Below are positions 44,452-53,178 of a DNA stretch of 56,917 nt, piece after piece. The DNA lies in contig JAFUGG010000036.1 in assembly GCA_017469525.1 (NCBI GenBank), positions 1 through 56,917 on the forward strand. The letters run 5' to 3'. The stretch is from Bacteroidaceae bacterium (lineage in GTDB: Bacteria > Bacteroidota > Bacteroidia > Bacteroidales > Bacteroidaceae). The notes beneath the pieces were generated by a model. That model saw only the letters and a list, made by a program, of their open reading frames with translations. It had not been told where the DNA came from and ran no database searches. Position numbers and translations under genes: made by a program. The first letter of the stretch is position 1. Each line of letters begins with the position of its first letter.

Positions 44452-44519
44452 ATAGAAGAAGATAGAGGGAGATAGAGGACAACACTCTTTCAGCAAACCC
44501 AAGCTATCTTCTTCTATCC
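44452..44519 (+). terminator. Long purine/pyrimidine inverted repeat after tonB
   Basis: GATAGAAGAAGATAG (44452-44466) pairs perfectly with CTATCTTCTTCTATC (44505-44519) around a 38-nt loop; further AGAGGGAGATAG/CTCCCTCTATC pairings reach 44545. Almost all purine on one side and pyrimidine on the other. Likely terminates tonB; no T-run in the strict sense. Confidence 0.5.
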
Positions 44520-44573
44520 TCTTTTGTCTCCCTCTATCTTCTATTTTCCTCCCCCTATATATAATATATAATA

Positions 44574-45548
44574 ATGTATAGCAGCAAGCAACTCCTGCAG
44601 ATGGTGGAGGAAGGCATCGCCTCCCTACCCCTCGAACGCGAGCCGAAAGGTCTCTACGAACCCATACGCTACGTCCTCTCGCTCGGAGGCAAACGCATCC
44701 GACCCGTACTCATGCTCATGGCATACAACCTTTATCGCGACGACGTAAAGCCCTCACTCATGCCAGCCATAGGACTTGAAGTATTCCACAACTTCACCCT
44801 CCTGCACGACGACCTCATGGACCGCGCAGAAGTGCGTCGAGGCAAGACATGCGTGCACCGCAAATGGAACGACAACACAGCCATCCTCAGCGGCGACAAC
44901 ATGCTCGTCCTCGCCTTCAAGTACATGGCACAATGCAGCGAAGGCAAGATGCCCGAAGCCATGCACATCTTCACGAAGACTGCCATCGAGATAGACGAAG
45001 GACAGCAATACGACGTGGACTTCGAGACGCGTAACGACGTCACCGAGGCAGAATACATCGAGATGATACGCCTCAAGACATCAGTCCTGCTGGCATGTGC
45101 GCTCCAGATCGGAGCCACGCTTGCCGACGCTCCCACGCAAGATGCAGAAGCACTCTACCGCTTCGGCGAATGCCTCGGCCTCGCCTTCCAGCTTCAAGAC
45201 GACTACCTCGACGTCTATGGCGACCAGGCTGTCTTCGGCAAAAAGATAGGTGGCGACATCCTCTGCAACAAGAAGACCTTCATGCTCATCAATGCCCTGC
45301 TCCATGCCACACCAGAAGACAGGGCAGAACTGCAGCAATGGTTAGAAAGCAAGGACTGCAATCCAGAAGAGAAGATACAAGCCGTCACCTCCATCTACAC
45401 AAGGACAGGCGTCCACCGCATGGCAAAGGAACGCATGGACGCCTATTACAAGGAGGCTAACACATGCCTGGACAAAGTCAGCCTGCCCGAAGAACGCAAG
45501 CAGATGCTCCGCCAGATTGCCGTCGAACTAATGGGACGACAGAAATGA
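44574..45548 (+). CDS. Polyprenyl (geranylgeranyl/farnesyl-type) diphosphate synthase
   Basis: 324 residues. First Asp-rich motif LLHDDLMD (Asp79, 80, 83), second FQLQDDYLD (209-213), GGKRIRP and the chain-end helix. A trans-isoprenyl diphosphate synthase; chain length is not certain from sequence. It could supply uppS or quinone side chains. Stop overlaps the TatD start by 4 bp. Confidence 0.92.
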   Translation: MYSSKQLLQMVEEGIASLPLEREPKGLYEPIRYVLSLGGKRIRPVLMLMAYNLYRDDVKPSLMPAIGLEVFHNFTLLHDDLMDRAEVRRGKTCVHRKWNDNTAILSGDNMLVLAFKYMAQCSEGKMPEAMHIFTKTAIEIDEGQQYDVDFETRNDVTEAEYIEMIRLKTSVLLACALQIGATLADAPTQDAEALYRFGECLGLAFQLQDDYLDVYGDQAVFGKKIGGDILCNKKTFMLINALLHATPEDRAELQQWLESKDCNPEEKIQAVTSIYTRTGVHRMAKERMDAYYKEANTCLDKVSLPEERKQMLRQIAVELMGRQK

Positions 45549-46327
45549 TAGACACGCATAGTCATATCTACGAACCTGAGTTCAATGCCGACCGCAGCGA
45601 AGTCATCATGCGGGCCAAGCAGGCAGGAGTGGAATGCATCCTGCTGCCCAACATCAATGCAGGCAGCATCAATCAGATGCTCGACCTCTGCCACCAATAT
45701 CCTGGCTATTGCTTCCCCATGATAGGCCTGCATCCCGAAGACATCACGGAGGACTACAGGCAAGTCCTGGCAGACATGCAGAAGCTGCTGGAAGTTCCAG
45801 GCCATCCCTTCATCGCAGTCGGCGAAGTCGGCCTCGACTTCTATTGGGACACAAGCAAGGTCAAAGAGCAGGAGGAAACCTTCCGCACGCAAATAGAATG
45901 GGCCATACAGTATCACCTGCCCCTCTCCATACATGCACGAAACGCCCATAGGCAACTGGTCACCATCCTGTCAGAGTATCGCAACGAATCCATCAGCGGA
46001 GTCTTCCACTGCTTCGGAGGCACAAAGGAAGAAGCACAGGAACTGCTTCTATTCCCTGACTTCATGCTTGGCATCGGCGGCGTAGTAACATACAAGAACA
46101 GCAAGTTGCCCGAGACTTTGACTGCCGTTCCTCTCGAACGCATCGTACTCGAGACAGACTCACCATACCTCACCCCAGTCCCCTACCGAGGCAAGCGGGA
46201 CGAAAGCGCATACGTGGCAGAAGTACTGCACAAAGTGGCACAAATATATAATGTAAGCGACCAGAAGGCAGAAAGCATCACAACAGGCAATGCAAAGCAC
46301 ATATTCCCTCTCATAAACACACATTAA
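45545..46327 (+). CDS. TatD family hydrolase/DNase
   Basis: 260 residues from the ATG overlapping the previous stop (ATGA). Metal ligands: DTHSHIYE (His5, His7), GEVGLDFYW (Glu), IHARNA (His), GVFHCFGG (His) and LETDSPYL (Asp). TatD proteins are metal-dependent 3'-5' exonucleases with possible roles in DNA repair or RNA turnover; natural substrate uncertain. Confidence 0.92.
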   Translation: MIDTHSHIYEPEFNADRSEVIMRAKQAGVECILLPNINAGSINQMLDLCHQYPGYCFPMIGLHPEDITEDYRQVLADMQKLLEVPGHPFIAVGEVGLDFYWDTSKVKEQEETFRTQIEWAIQYHLPLSIHARNAHRQLVTILSEYRNESISGVFHCFGGTKEEAQELLLFPDFMLGIGGVVTYKNSKLPETLTAVPLERIVLETDSPYLTPVPYRGKRDESAYVAEVLHKVAQIYNVSDQKAESITTGNAKHIFPLINTH

Positions 46328-46463
46328 GGCAACTAAAACTACAAAAAAGCATCGGAACCGAAACTTTTTTGCCCAAAAACTATGTCAGTATAAGAAAAAA
46401 AGCTATCTTTGTGTCCGAAAAGCGTAAAGTAAGGCACAGCTTGCACTGGCACACTCATGAAAA

Positions 46464-46552
46464 GGAGAGATGCTCGAGTGGCTGAAGAGGCACGCCTGGA
46501 AAGCGTGTGACCGGCAAAACTGGTTCGCGAGTTCGAATCTCGCTCTCTCCGC
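46464..46552 (+). tRNA. tRNA-Ser (anticodon GGA)
   Basis: 89 nt with acceptor GGAGAGA/TCTCTCC, a long variable arm (CCGGCAAAACTGG) and T-loop TTCGAAT; anticodon GGA in CTGGAAA. The 3' CCA is not encoded. A TATCTTTG box at 46404-46411 is a plausible -7 element. Lies just before the ExbB operon. Confidence 0.95.
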
Positions 46553-46601
46553 AAAGAAAAAGTAACAACAACAAATCATAAACATTTAAACAAACAACAC
46601 A

Positions 46602-47444
46602 ATGAAAAAGTATTTTGCAATTATTGCAATGGTTGCTGCTTGCTCATTTGGAGCAACATCATCTGTAATGGCTCAGGAAGACGAAGCTGCTGCTACCGAG
46701 CAGGTAGATAGCGCTGCCGTTGACTCTGTCGCTCAAGACACTGCTGCTGTGGAAGAAGCTGTCGAGGCTGCCCCCATCGTAGAAGAAGAGAATGAAGGTG
46801 TATTCAAGACACTCAAGACAAAGTACATTGAAGGTGGCGCAGGCTTCATGTCACTCGTTGCCATCGCCCTCGTACTGGGTCTTGCTTTCTGTATCGAGCG
46901 CGTCGTTTACCTGACCCTCGCTCAGATTAACACCCGCAAGTTCATGAAGGAACTCGCCGACCTCGTTGCCGCTGGCAAGATTGCCGACGCCATCGAGAAG
47001 TGCAAAGGCACACGCGGCCCGGTAGCACAGGTCAGCCGCAAGGCTATGGAATGCCTGGACAGCAACGACCGTAACGACATCGGCACCATCGAGCGCACCA
47101 TCAACATGGAAGCAGAAGTTCAGGGCACATACCTCGAGGAGAACTGCTCTTGGATTACCCTCTTCATCGCCATGGCACCGTCTCTCGGCTTCCTCGGAAC
47201 TGTGATCGGTATGGTAATGGCCTTCGACGACATCCAGCGCGCTGGCGATATCAGCCCGACAGTCGTTGCAGGCGGTATGAAGGTCGCACTTATCACGACC
47301 ATCTTCGGTATCATCGTTGCACTTGTTCTTCAGGTCTTCTACAACTACATCCTCGCAAAGGTTGAGTCTCTGACCAGTAACATGGAAGAAGCCGCTCAGG
47401 AACTGCTCGTCATGTGCGTCAAGAGCGACAAGTGCAAGAAATAA
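46602..47444 (+). CDS. exbB: MotA/TolQ/ExbB proton channel family protein
   Basis: 280 residues. An N-terminal signal-like segment and an Ala/Glu/Asp-rich linker (about 25-65) precede the TolQ/ExbB core: membrane helices about 85-107, 182-207 and 225-250, with APSLGFLGTVIGMVMAF as the conserved channel helix. The long acidic N-terminal extension with a signal peptide is common in Bacteroidetes ExbB. Starts the ExbB-unknown-ExbD-ExbD operon that energises TonB. Confidence 0.93.
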   Translation: MKKYFAIIAMVAACSFGATSSVMAQEDEAAATEQVDSAAVDSVAQDTAAVEEAVEAAPIVEEENEGVFKTLKTKYIEGGAGFMSLVAIALVLGLAFCIERVVYLTLAQINTRKFMKELADLVAAGKIADAIEKCKGTRGPVAQVSRKAMECLDSNDRNDIGTIERTINMEAEVQGTYLEENCSWITLFIAMAPSLGFLGTVIGMVMAFDDIQRAGDISPTVVAGGMKVALITTIFGIIVALVLQVFYNYILAKVESLTSNMEEAAQELLVMCVKSDKCKK

Positions 47445-47541
47445 GATTTTGGGATTAGAGATTAGAGATTAAGAAACAGGGAGACACATCTCTCCATTCT
47501 TAACTCTTAATTCTTAACTCTTAATTATATAGTAGAGAACT

Positions 47542-48027
47542 ATGAAGATTGAGAAAAGATCAAGTCGCGTGCTGCTGTGTTGCGTCGTGCTGATTGTTGT
47601 ATGCTTCGCAGCCTTCCTGCTCATCGGCTATAACAATCCTGTTGGCGACAACAACGAGCCCCTGCTCACCGACGTCATCATGTGGCTCATGTATCTGCTC
47701 ACCGCAGTTACAGCAGCACTCACCGTCTGGTCAGTGATTCGCGGCATACAGAACACCAAGGGTAACGACCCCGCTGCCACCACTGGCGTGCCAAGCGGCA
47801 AGATTACCATGTTCACCGTTTGTCTGACTGTTGTATCCCTCATCCTTGGATGGGTTACAGGACTGGGCGCAACGGAATTCACAGCCAGTGACGGCACAGT
47901 AACCAGCGCAGGCTGGGTAACAGTAGTCAATGTATTCATGGTCAGCATGGGCATCCTCCTTGTGGCTGCCGCCATTGCCGTTGCCGTGAGCATGACTGGT
48001 GTTGTAACTAAGAGCGCAAGTAAGTAA
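47542..48027 (+). CDS. Four-helix membrane protein of the ExbB/ExbD operon, unknown
   Basis: 161 residues; predicted membrane helices about 9-28, 43-66, 88-106 and 124-150, with a polar loop NTKGNDPAATTGVPSG. I do not recognise a named family, but a gene of this kind between exbB and exbD is familiar from Bacteroidales. Position argues for a structural or regulatory part of the proton channel complex. The 97-bp gap before it holds ATTAGAG and CTTAACT repeats. Confidence 0.7.
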   Translation: MKIEKRSSRVLLCCVVLIVVCFAAFLLIGYNNPVGDNNEPLLTDVIMWLMYLLTAVTAALTVWSVIRGIQNTKGNDPAATTGVPSGKITMFTVCLTVVSLILGWVTGLGATEFTASDGTVTSAGWVTVVNVFMVSMGILLVAAAIAVAVSMTGVVTKSASK

Positions 48028-48050
48028 ACCGACCTAAAAAAGAGAAAGAT

Positions 48051-48653
48051 ATGGCAAAGAAGAAAAAGAAGATGCCGGGCTTGAACACCAGTTCAACAGC
48101 CGATATCTCCTTCATGTTGCTCATCTTCTTCCTGGTCACCACATCTATGGACACCGACATGGGCTTGGCTCGACGCCTGCCCAAGCCGCCAGAACCAGAT
48201 CAGGAAGATGCCACCATGGACATCAAGAAGCGTAACATTCTCTATGTCCGCCTCAACTTCAACGGACAACTGTGGATTGAGGACGAGACAACCAGAGGCT
48301 ACGCTGAAATAAGTGAGCTCCGTCCCCGCGTCAAGGAGTTCGTCAAGAACGAACAGAACCTGAGTTCCCTGCCCGAGAAGCACGTCAAGAACATCGACCT
48401 GCTGGGCCAGTGCTTCGTGACAGACAAACATGTCGTCAGCGTACAGACCGACCGAGCTACACCTTATAATGCTTACTTCCAGGTGCAGAACGAACTGGTA
48501 GCTGCTTACAACGAACTGAGAAACGAACTGTCAAAGCAGAAGTTCGGACGTGAGTACCAATACCTCAAGGACGAGGAAAAGGCTGCCATCAGGCAGTATT
48601 ATCCCCAGAACATCTCTGAGGCCGAACCTAAAAAGTATGGAGGAGACCAATAA
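48051..48653 (+). CDS. ExbD/TolR biopolymer transporter, first
   Basis: 200 residues. Cytoplasmic basic start (MAKKKKKMPGLNTSSTADISFMLLIFF in parts), one membrane helix (about 22-40) with the conserved Asp in TADISF, then a periplasmic ExbD domain and a longer tail (about 130-200) with KFGREYQYLKDEEK. Forms the proton-using core with ExbB. Its stop shares one base with the next start. Confidence 0.93.
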   Translation: MAKKKKKMPGLNTSSTADISFMLLIFFLVTTSMDTDMGLARRLPKPPEPDQEDATMDIKKRNILYVRLNFNGQLWIEDETTRGYAEISELRPRVKEFVKNEQNLSSLPEKHVKNIDLLGQCFVTDKHVVSVQTDRATPYNAYFQVQNELVAAYNELRNELSKQKFGREYQYLKDEEKAAIRQYYPQNISEAEPKKYGGDQ

Positions 48654-49111
48654 TGGCAGGATTTAAGAGAAAGCAAAGTCGCGAAATGCCGGAGATGAAC
48701 ACTTCATCTCTGCCCGACCTTATTTTTACCATCCTCTTCTTCTTCATGATGGTTACCACGATGCGCGAAGTGACCCTGAAGGTCAAGTTCACCATCCCCG
48801 CAGGTACAGAACTCGAGAAGCTGGAGAAGAAGTCGGTAGTATCATTCATCTACGTAGGTCCCCCGACAGATAACCTGCGCGCCCAGATGGGTAGCGGCAC
48901 GCGTATTCAGCTCAATGACCGCTATGCCGAGGCACGCGAAGTCATGGACTTCATCGCTGCCGAACGTCAGGGCATGACGAATCAGGCAGAACAGGTCATC
49001 AGCATCAAGGCCGACCAGCACACACAGATGGGATACATCATCGACATCAAGGAAGTATTGCGTAAATCATGGGCGCTGCGTATCAACTACTCAGCTACCC
49101 GCAGAAACTAA
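48653..49111 (+). CDS. ExbD/TolR biopolymer transporter, second
   Basis: 152 residues. MPEMNTSSLPDLIFTILFFFMMV carries the conserved Asp (SSLPDLIF, with the helix about 21-39), followed by a periplasmic domain VKFTIPAGTELEKL and a C-terminal strand region. Two unlike ExbDs in one operon suggest a hetero-oligomeric ExbD pair. Ends the operon before a terminator. Confidence 0.92.
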   Translation: MAGFKRKQSREMPEMNTSSLPDLIFTILFFFMMVTTMREVTLKVKFTIPAGTELEKLEKKSVVSFIYVGPPTDNLRAQMGSGTRIQLNDRYAEAREVMDFIAAERQGMTNQAEQVISIKADQHTQMGYIIDIKEVLRKSWALRINYSATRRN

Positions 49112-49139
49112 CGCCGAACAATTCGGTTACATAGAAAAG

Positions 49140-49173
49140 GAAGCGGCTTTCTCCACAAAGAGGAAGCCGCTTC
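49140..49173 (+). terminator. Terminator of the ExbB/ExbD operon
   Basis: GAAGCGGCTT (49140-49149) pairs perfectly with AAGCCGCTTC (49164-49173), followed by TTTATTA. Confidence 0.8.
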
Positions 49174-49249
49174 TTTATTATCTATAATACGGATGATAAC
49201 AATAAAAAAAAGAAGAGGAGCCGACATTGCTGTCAGTTCCTCTTTTTGT

Positions 49250-49333
49250 TGGTGCCCAGAACAGGACTCGAACCTGCACGCCTCGCGGCACGCGCACCTG
49301 AAACGCGCGCGTCTACCATTCCGCCACCTGGGC
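49250..49333 (-). tRNA. tRNA-Leu (anticodon CAG)
   Basis: 84 nt including an encoded CCA. Acceptor GCCCAGG/TCTGGGC, anticodon loop TTCAGGT, variable arm TGCCGCGAGGCG, T-loop TTCGAGT. Last of three minus-strand tRNAs. Confidence 0.95.
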
Positions 49334-49441
49334 ATTCATTAGTTCATAGTTAAGAGTTCATAGTTTATCTCTTCACTCGTCACTAATCTCTAATCAAAAT
49401 AAAACGAGCCTCATTCTTAATTACACTGAGCCTCGCTTAAG

Positions 49442-49514
<73 letters not shown>

Positions 49515-49524
49515 CTGACATGTG

Positions 49525-49606
49525 TGAAGAGGAGGAGACTCGAACTCCCACGCCTCGCGGCACTACCACCTCAAAGTAGCGCGTCTACCAATTCCGCCAC
49601 CTCTCC
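49525..49606 (-). tRNA. tRNA-Leu (anticodon GAG)
   Basis: 82 nt: acceptor GGAGAGG/CCTCTTC with one G-U pair, anticodon loop TTTGAGG, long variable arm TGCCGCGAGGCG, T-loop TTCGAGT; CCA not encoded. First tRNA after the promoter at 49681-49711. Confidence 0.94.
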
Positions 49607-49680
49607 ATATTTAGTCACTTCATTAAGTCAAAACCACCATTTGGCGATTGTCTTTGACGCTTTTCCTCTGAATTGCGGTG

Positions 49681-49711
49681 CAAAGATACAGCTTTTTTCG
49701 AAACTGGCAAA
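49681..49711 (-). promoter_or_regulatory. Promoter of the Leu-Gly-Leu tRNA unit
   Basis: Minus strand TTTG (49708-49711) and TATCTTTG (49681-49688) 19 bp apart, 75 bp upstream of the first tRNA. Confidence 0.7.
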
Positions 49712-49837
49712 ACATTCCGCCACTTTTTTCTCCTATTGCCTCTCTTTTTGTGCTCTTTTTGTGCAATTCGTTCCGTGCAGTCACATCTGCAGCAGGGACA
49801 GGAGCATTGTCCTTTAAGGCATCGTGCCGTCGTATCG

Positions 49838-49905
49838 CCAGTACTCACACGAGAAAACTCCAGTACTCTCCAGAGAAAACTCCAGTACTCACACGAGAGT
49901 ACTGG
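49838..49905. repeat. 22-bp-phased CCAGTACTC array
   Basis: CCAGTACTC occurs at 49838, 49860 and 49882, exactly 22 bp apart, each followed by a C-rich bit and GAGA; the inverse GAGTACTGG lies at 49897-49905. The unit itself has dyad symmetry (AGTACTC...GAG). The remaining part of 49607-50058 shows no gene. Confidence 0.8.
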
Positions 49906-50020
49906 AAAGTTCACGGGAGTAATCAGTGAGGGGAAAAGGACAAGAAGCGGCAGTTGTGCCCTGAAAAAGTATAAAAGGAATCAGGGACGTCTGCCGCTTC
50001 AAGTTTGAGAAAATCCCCAT

Positions 50021-50055
50021 GCCCCTCTCCGAGGAGAGAGGCTTAGGGGTGAGGC
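50021..50055. repeat. Palindromic repeat 3' of the BspA-like gene
   Basis: CCCCTCTCCGAGGAGAGAGG followed by CTTAGGGGTGAGGC: same CTCTCCGAGGAGAG core as the element inside ribD. It starts right after the BspA-like stop codon and may act as its terminator. Confidence 0.7.
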
Positions 50056-50058
50056 TAT

Positions 50059-53000
50059 TTACTTAATCACAACTTTTCGTCCGTTCCTGATGTACAGGCC
50101 GGGAGCTGCGGGCTTGCCGCCAAGCTTGCGTCCGCTCAGGTCGAACCAGCCGAAGTCCTTTCCTTCAGGAGAGGATTTAGGAGAGGCTACGCCGTCAGGT
50201 ATCGGAACATCGTCCGTGATGGTGCGGAACCATTCGTTCCAAGGATAGACGTTCCATGCCGGGACGCAACCTGTGGGAACGTGCAGCGTGGCGCCGCCAA
50301 CGTCTTCACCCACACGGTCGAAGGCAAAGTTGTGACCCATGTCGGGCTCCATAACGTCTCCAAAGCCGTCGGTGAACGTCATGGGCTGAGGCTGCGGGAT
50401 ATAGACGTCCTTCAGCATATAGCAGCGGGCAAAGGCATTATAGCCTATCTGCGTGGCGGTCCAGGGAATCGTTACTTCGGTGATGTCGCGACCCTCGAAG
50501 GAGAATGCGCCGATGCGGACTACCTCGAAGTCATGAGGCTTCTCGGGTATGTCAACCTTGCCTTTCCTCCACTCGGGGACGGCAAGTGTCGGGATGTCGT
50601 CCTCGTCGAAGCGGCCGGCAATCTCGCAGGTGCGGATTTGAGTGTCAACATCGATGTCCTCATCCTTCAGCACGTGGCAGGTTATCCAGGATGCATCCGT
50701 TCCCTCTCCTTCGATGTAGTCGAAGAAGATTTCCTCGGGCTTGGGCTTCTCGGTGATGGTCACCTTGAGGTAGGTGCTGGCGCGGTCGGGGCCCCACAGT
50801 GCCTGCAGCTCGGTGCCGTCGGCCGTGTAGCTCGACCATGCCTCGATGTAGGCTTTGCCTTCCCACCATGCTCTCATGTTGCCATCGTCGTCGATGTAGA
50901 CGTTGCCGCTCGTGAGCAGGTTATTGAAGCGCAGCTTGGTGTTCTTCACGTTTGCGGGTGTGAACTGCGGCATGAGGTCGTAGAGGTTGATGGTCTCATC
51001 GACGTACATGGTCAGCTCTGTGATGGGGAACGTCACGGCCTCCACCTTCGGGTCGCTCTGCGTCAGGTCGGCCACGATGTTCGGGAAGCGCTTCGTGCTG
51101 TTGTGGCTCTTGTAGTGGCTCAGGTATCTGTTGTAGCCGGCATCGCTGAGCACGTGTAGCGTGGCGTTGTTGCTGACGGCTGCATCCTGGTCGAACACGT
51201 TCGTGCCGAGGCTGAGCGGTTCGCCCGAATAGATGTAGACTGTCTTGACGCCGCTGAAGGAGAGCGAGTTCTCGCCCACCACGGTGAGGCCTTCGCCCAG
51301 TGTGATGGTCTCTACGCCTGCCGAAGCCTCGGCAAAGTGCTCGCCGCCGAAGAAGTTGTCGGGGATGCTGGTCACCTCGTCCTTCACCACAATGCTCTTG
51401 ATGAGACCGACGTAGGCGTTGAACGTCTCGCACCAGGGCTTGCCGTTCCTGTCGTAGGCAGCGATGGCGCCCGGAGCGTCGATGGTCAGTGTGCCGTCGG
51501 TGTCGAGGTACCATGTGCCGCCGCCACCCTCTACATAGTTGCCGTACATATCCTTGCCGCAGCCATAGAGCGAGCCGCCTGCGGGCAGTTCGGGCTCAAC
51601 GGCCTCCGTGTCGCCCTCGATGGTCATGTCCTTCCAGATGTTGGCCTTCTTGTAGGCGGGGATGTAGTCGGGAGCCACCACGAGGTGAATGTTCTTCAGC
51701 GTGAGGCCGTGGAAGGCCCAGACATCGTACTCGTCGCCATAGACGGGGCCGAGCTCGTTGTAGCCGATGACGTCGGCCGTCTTGCCTGTAGGCAGAGCGG
51801 GAGGTGTGGCACGGTCAACGAAGACGGTGTCGAGCGCTGTGCAGCCCAGGAAGGCCGTCCAGTCGATGCTTTCCACCTTGCTGCCCAGCTTCACCTTCTC
51901 CAGAGCCGTGCAGTTCTGCACAATCATGTAGGGCAGGCGTTTGCCGTTGTATGCGAAAGCCTTCAGGCCTGTGCAACCCGAGAAGCAGGCGGTGGCATTG
52001 TCCAGGTCGGCTTCGCCCATGTTGATAACCGTCAGCTTCTTGCACTTGCTGAATGCAGAGCCGCCCACCTTGCAGTTATTGCCGAGCGTCACGGCGGTCA
52101 GGTTCGGGCAGTCGGAGAAGGCACCTTGGCCTATCTCCTTCACATTCGTGAGGTCGAGCAAGTCGAAGGCCATCCCGCTGAAAGCACTCTTGCCGATGAC
52201 CTCCACGTTCTCCAAGTTGATGCTCCTCAGCTTGTTGCCATAGCCGATGTAGTCACCGCCCATGAAGGCGCCTTCGCCTATCTTCTTGATGGAGGGACAG
52301 AGCAGCACGCTCTCCAGGTTGACGAACTGGCTGAAGCCGCAGTCTTCGACTTCGGTCAGGGTGCCGGCGAACTCTATCTTCTTGGTTAGGAGCATGGCTT
52401 CGCCTTCCTTCGGTCCGCCGCTGGTCATGAAGCCAATCCTGATGGGACTGGTGTTGCTTGGGTTCTTGCTGGCAGAGATGACCATCGTGCTGTCGTCGTA
52501 GAGCACCCACATGCCGTCGCCGAAGTTGCCGGCCTTCACCCATGTGCCGCGCTCGTCGGCGTATGCTATGTGGAACTTGCTCCAGTTCGGGTCCGTCATG
52601 TACTTCGTCACGTGGGCATCGGGCACGTTGAGCGTCACGGTGCTCTGTCCGCCGTCGTTAGCCTTGCGCGGACCGCCCTTCAGGCTGTAGGCCTCGCTCT
52701 TGATGCTGGCGAAGGAGTACTCCGTCGTCGTGGCAGGCGTGCTGGTGATGTTCTCTATCTCGTTCAGGCTGTGGCAGTCCTTGAAGACGTAGTCGCCCAC
52801 GCTCTTCAGCTTCGAACCCAGCTCGATGCTCGTCAGCGAGGTGCAGCCCTCGAAGACATTGCTGCCCAGCGTCTCCACGCGGGTGATGTAGATGTTCTTC
52901 AGCTCGGGGCAGTTCTTGAAAGCATTGTCGCATATCTCAGTACACTCGCGGGGGATGCTGACGTTCCTCAGGTTCGGCAGTTCCGAGAAGTTGTTCTTGC

Positions 53001-53091
53001 CGATACGGGCGACGCTTTCCAGCACGACATCGCGGATGTACTCGCGGTACTGATACCAGGGCTGGGCTGTGTTGGAGGCATAGTTGGGCAT
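50059..53091 (-). CDS. C-terminal part of a BspA-like leucine-rich-repeat surface protein (after an in-frame TAG)
   Basis: 1010 residues from the first ATG after the stop, but the same frame continues unbroken upstream through 28 sense codons to the TAG at 53176-53178, so this is really residues 630-1667 of one protein. It holds LRR_5/BspA repeats (for example CTEICDNAFKNCPELKNIYI), two WYLDTDGTLTI-type capping modules (about 500-560 from this start), Ig-like regions (about 660-770), a second LRR patch (DITEVTIPWTATQIGYNAFARC) and a tail FDLSGRKL...GLYIRNGRKVVIK resembling T9SS-type signals. It lacks its own signal peptide or promoter, so it is probably not made unless the stop is read through. 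Confidence 0.82.
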   Translation of the reverse strand: MPNYASNTAQPWYQYREYIRDVVLESVARIGKNNFSELPNLRNVSIPRECTEICDNAFKNCPELKNIYITRVETLGSNVFEGCTSLTSIELGSKLKSVGDYVFKDCHSLNEIENITSTPATTTEYSFASIKSEAYSLKGGPRKANDGGQSTVTLNVPDAHVTKYMTDPNWSKFHIAYADERGTWVKAGNFGDGMWVLYDDSTMVISASKNPSNTSPIRIGFMTSGGPKEGEAMLLTKKIEFAGTLTEVEDCGFSQFVNLESVLLCPSIKKIGEGAFMGGDYIGYGNKLRSINLENVEVIGKSAFSGMAFDLLDLTNVKEIGQGAFSDCPNLTAVTLGNNCKVGGSAFSKCKKLTVINMGEADLDNATACFSGCTGLKAFAYNGKRLPYMIVQNCTALEKVKLGSKVESIDWTAFLGCTALDTVFVDRATPPALPTGKTADVIGYNELGPVYGDEYDVWAFHGLTLKNIHLVVAPDYIPAYKKANIWKDMTIEGDTEAVEPELPAGGSLYGCGKDMYGNYVEGGGGTWYLDTDGTLTIDAPGAIAAYDRNGKPWCETFNAYVGLIKSIVVKDEVTSIPDNFFGGEHFAEASAGVETITLGEGLTVVGENSLSFSGVKTVYIYSGEPLSLGTNVFDQDAAVSNNATLHVLSDAGYNRYLSHYKSHNSTKRFPNIVADLTQSDPKVEAVTFPITELTMYVDETINLYDLMPQFTPANVKNTKLRFNNLLTSGNVYIDDDGNMRAWWEGKAYIEAWSSYTADGTELQALWGPDRASTYLKVTITEKPKPEEIFFDYIEGEGTDASWITCHVLKDEDIDVDTQIRTCEIAGRFDEDDIPTLAVPEWRKGKVDIPEKPHDFEVVRIGAFSFEGRDITEVTIPWTATQIGYNAFARCYMLKDVYIPQPQPMTFTDGFGDVMEPDMGHNFAFDRVGEDVGGATLHVPTGCVPAWNVYPWNEWFRTITDDVPIPDGVASPKSSPEGKDFGWFDLSGRKLGGKPAAPGLYIRNGRKVVIK

Positions 53092-53175
53092 ATAGCCGCC
53101 ACCGTTGTAGATCTTGAGCGTGCCGCCCGAGGAGAGACTCCATGTGGCACCTGCCGAGCCGCCGATGATGCTGCC

Positions 53176-53178
53176 CTA
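53176..53178 (-). other. In-frame TAG stop splitting the BspA-like gene
   Basis: Codon 629 counted from the start at 55062 is TAG (plus strand CTA). The frame before (VFTFPV) and after (GSIIGGSAGATW) is continuous and the next residues begin a module (GATWSLSSGGTLKIYNGGG) like the one that opens the protein (GSWVIDNSGKLTVNINGD). A single base change from TAC, TAT or CAG explains it. Confidence 0.85.

Noticed and set aside
53176..53178. Genome-wide TAG recoding to an amino acid
   Set aside because: Some other clear genes should then read through TAG stops, which I do not see; a single nonsense change is the simpler explanation.
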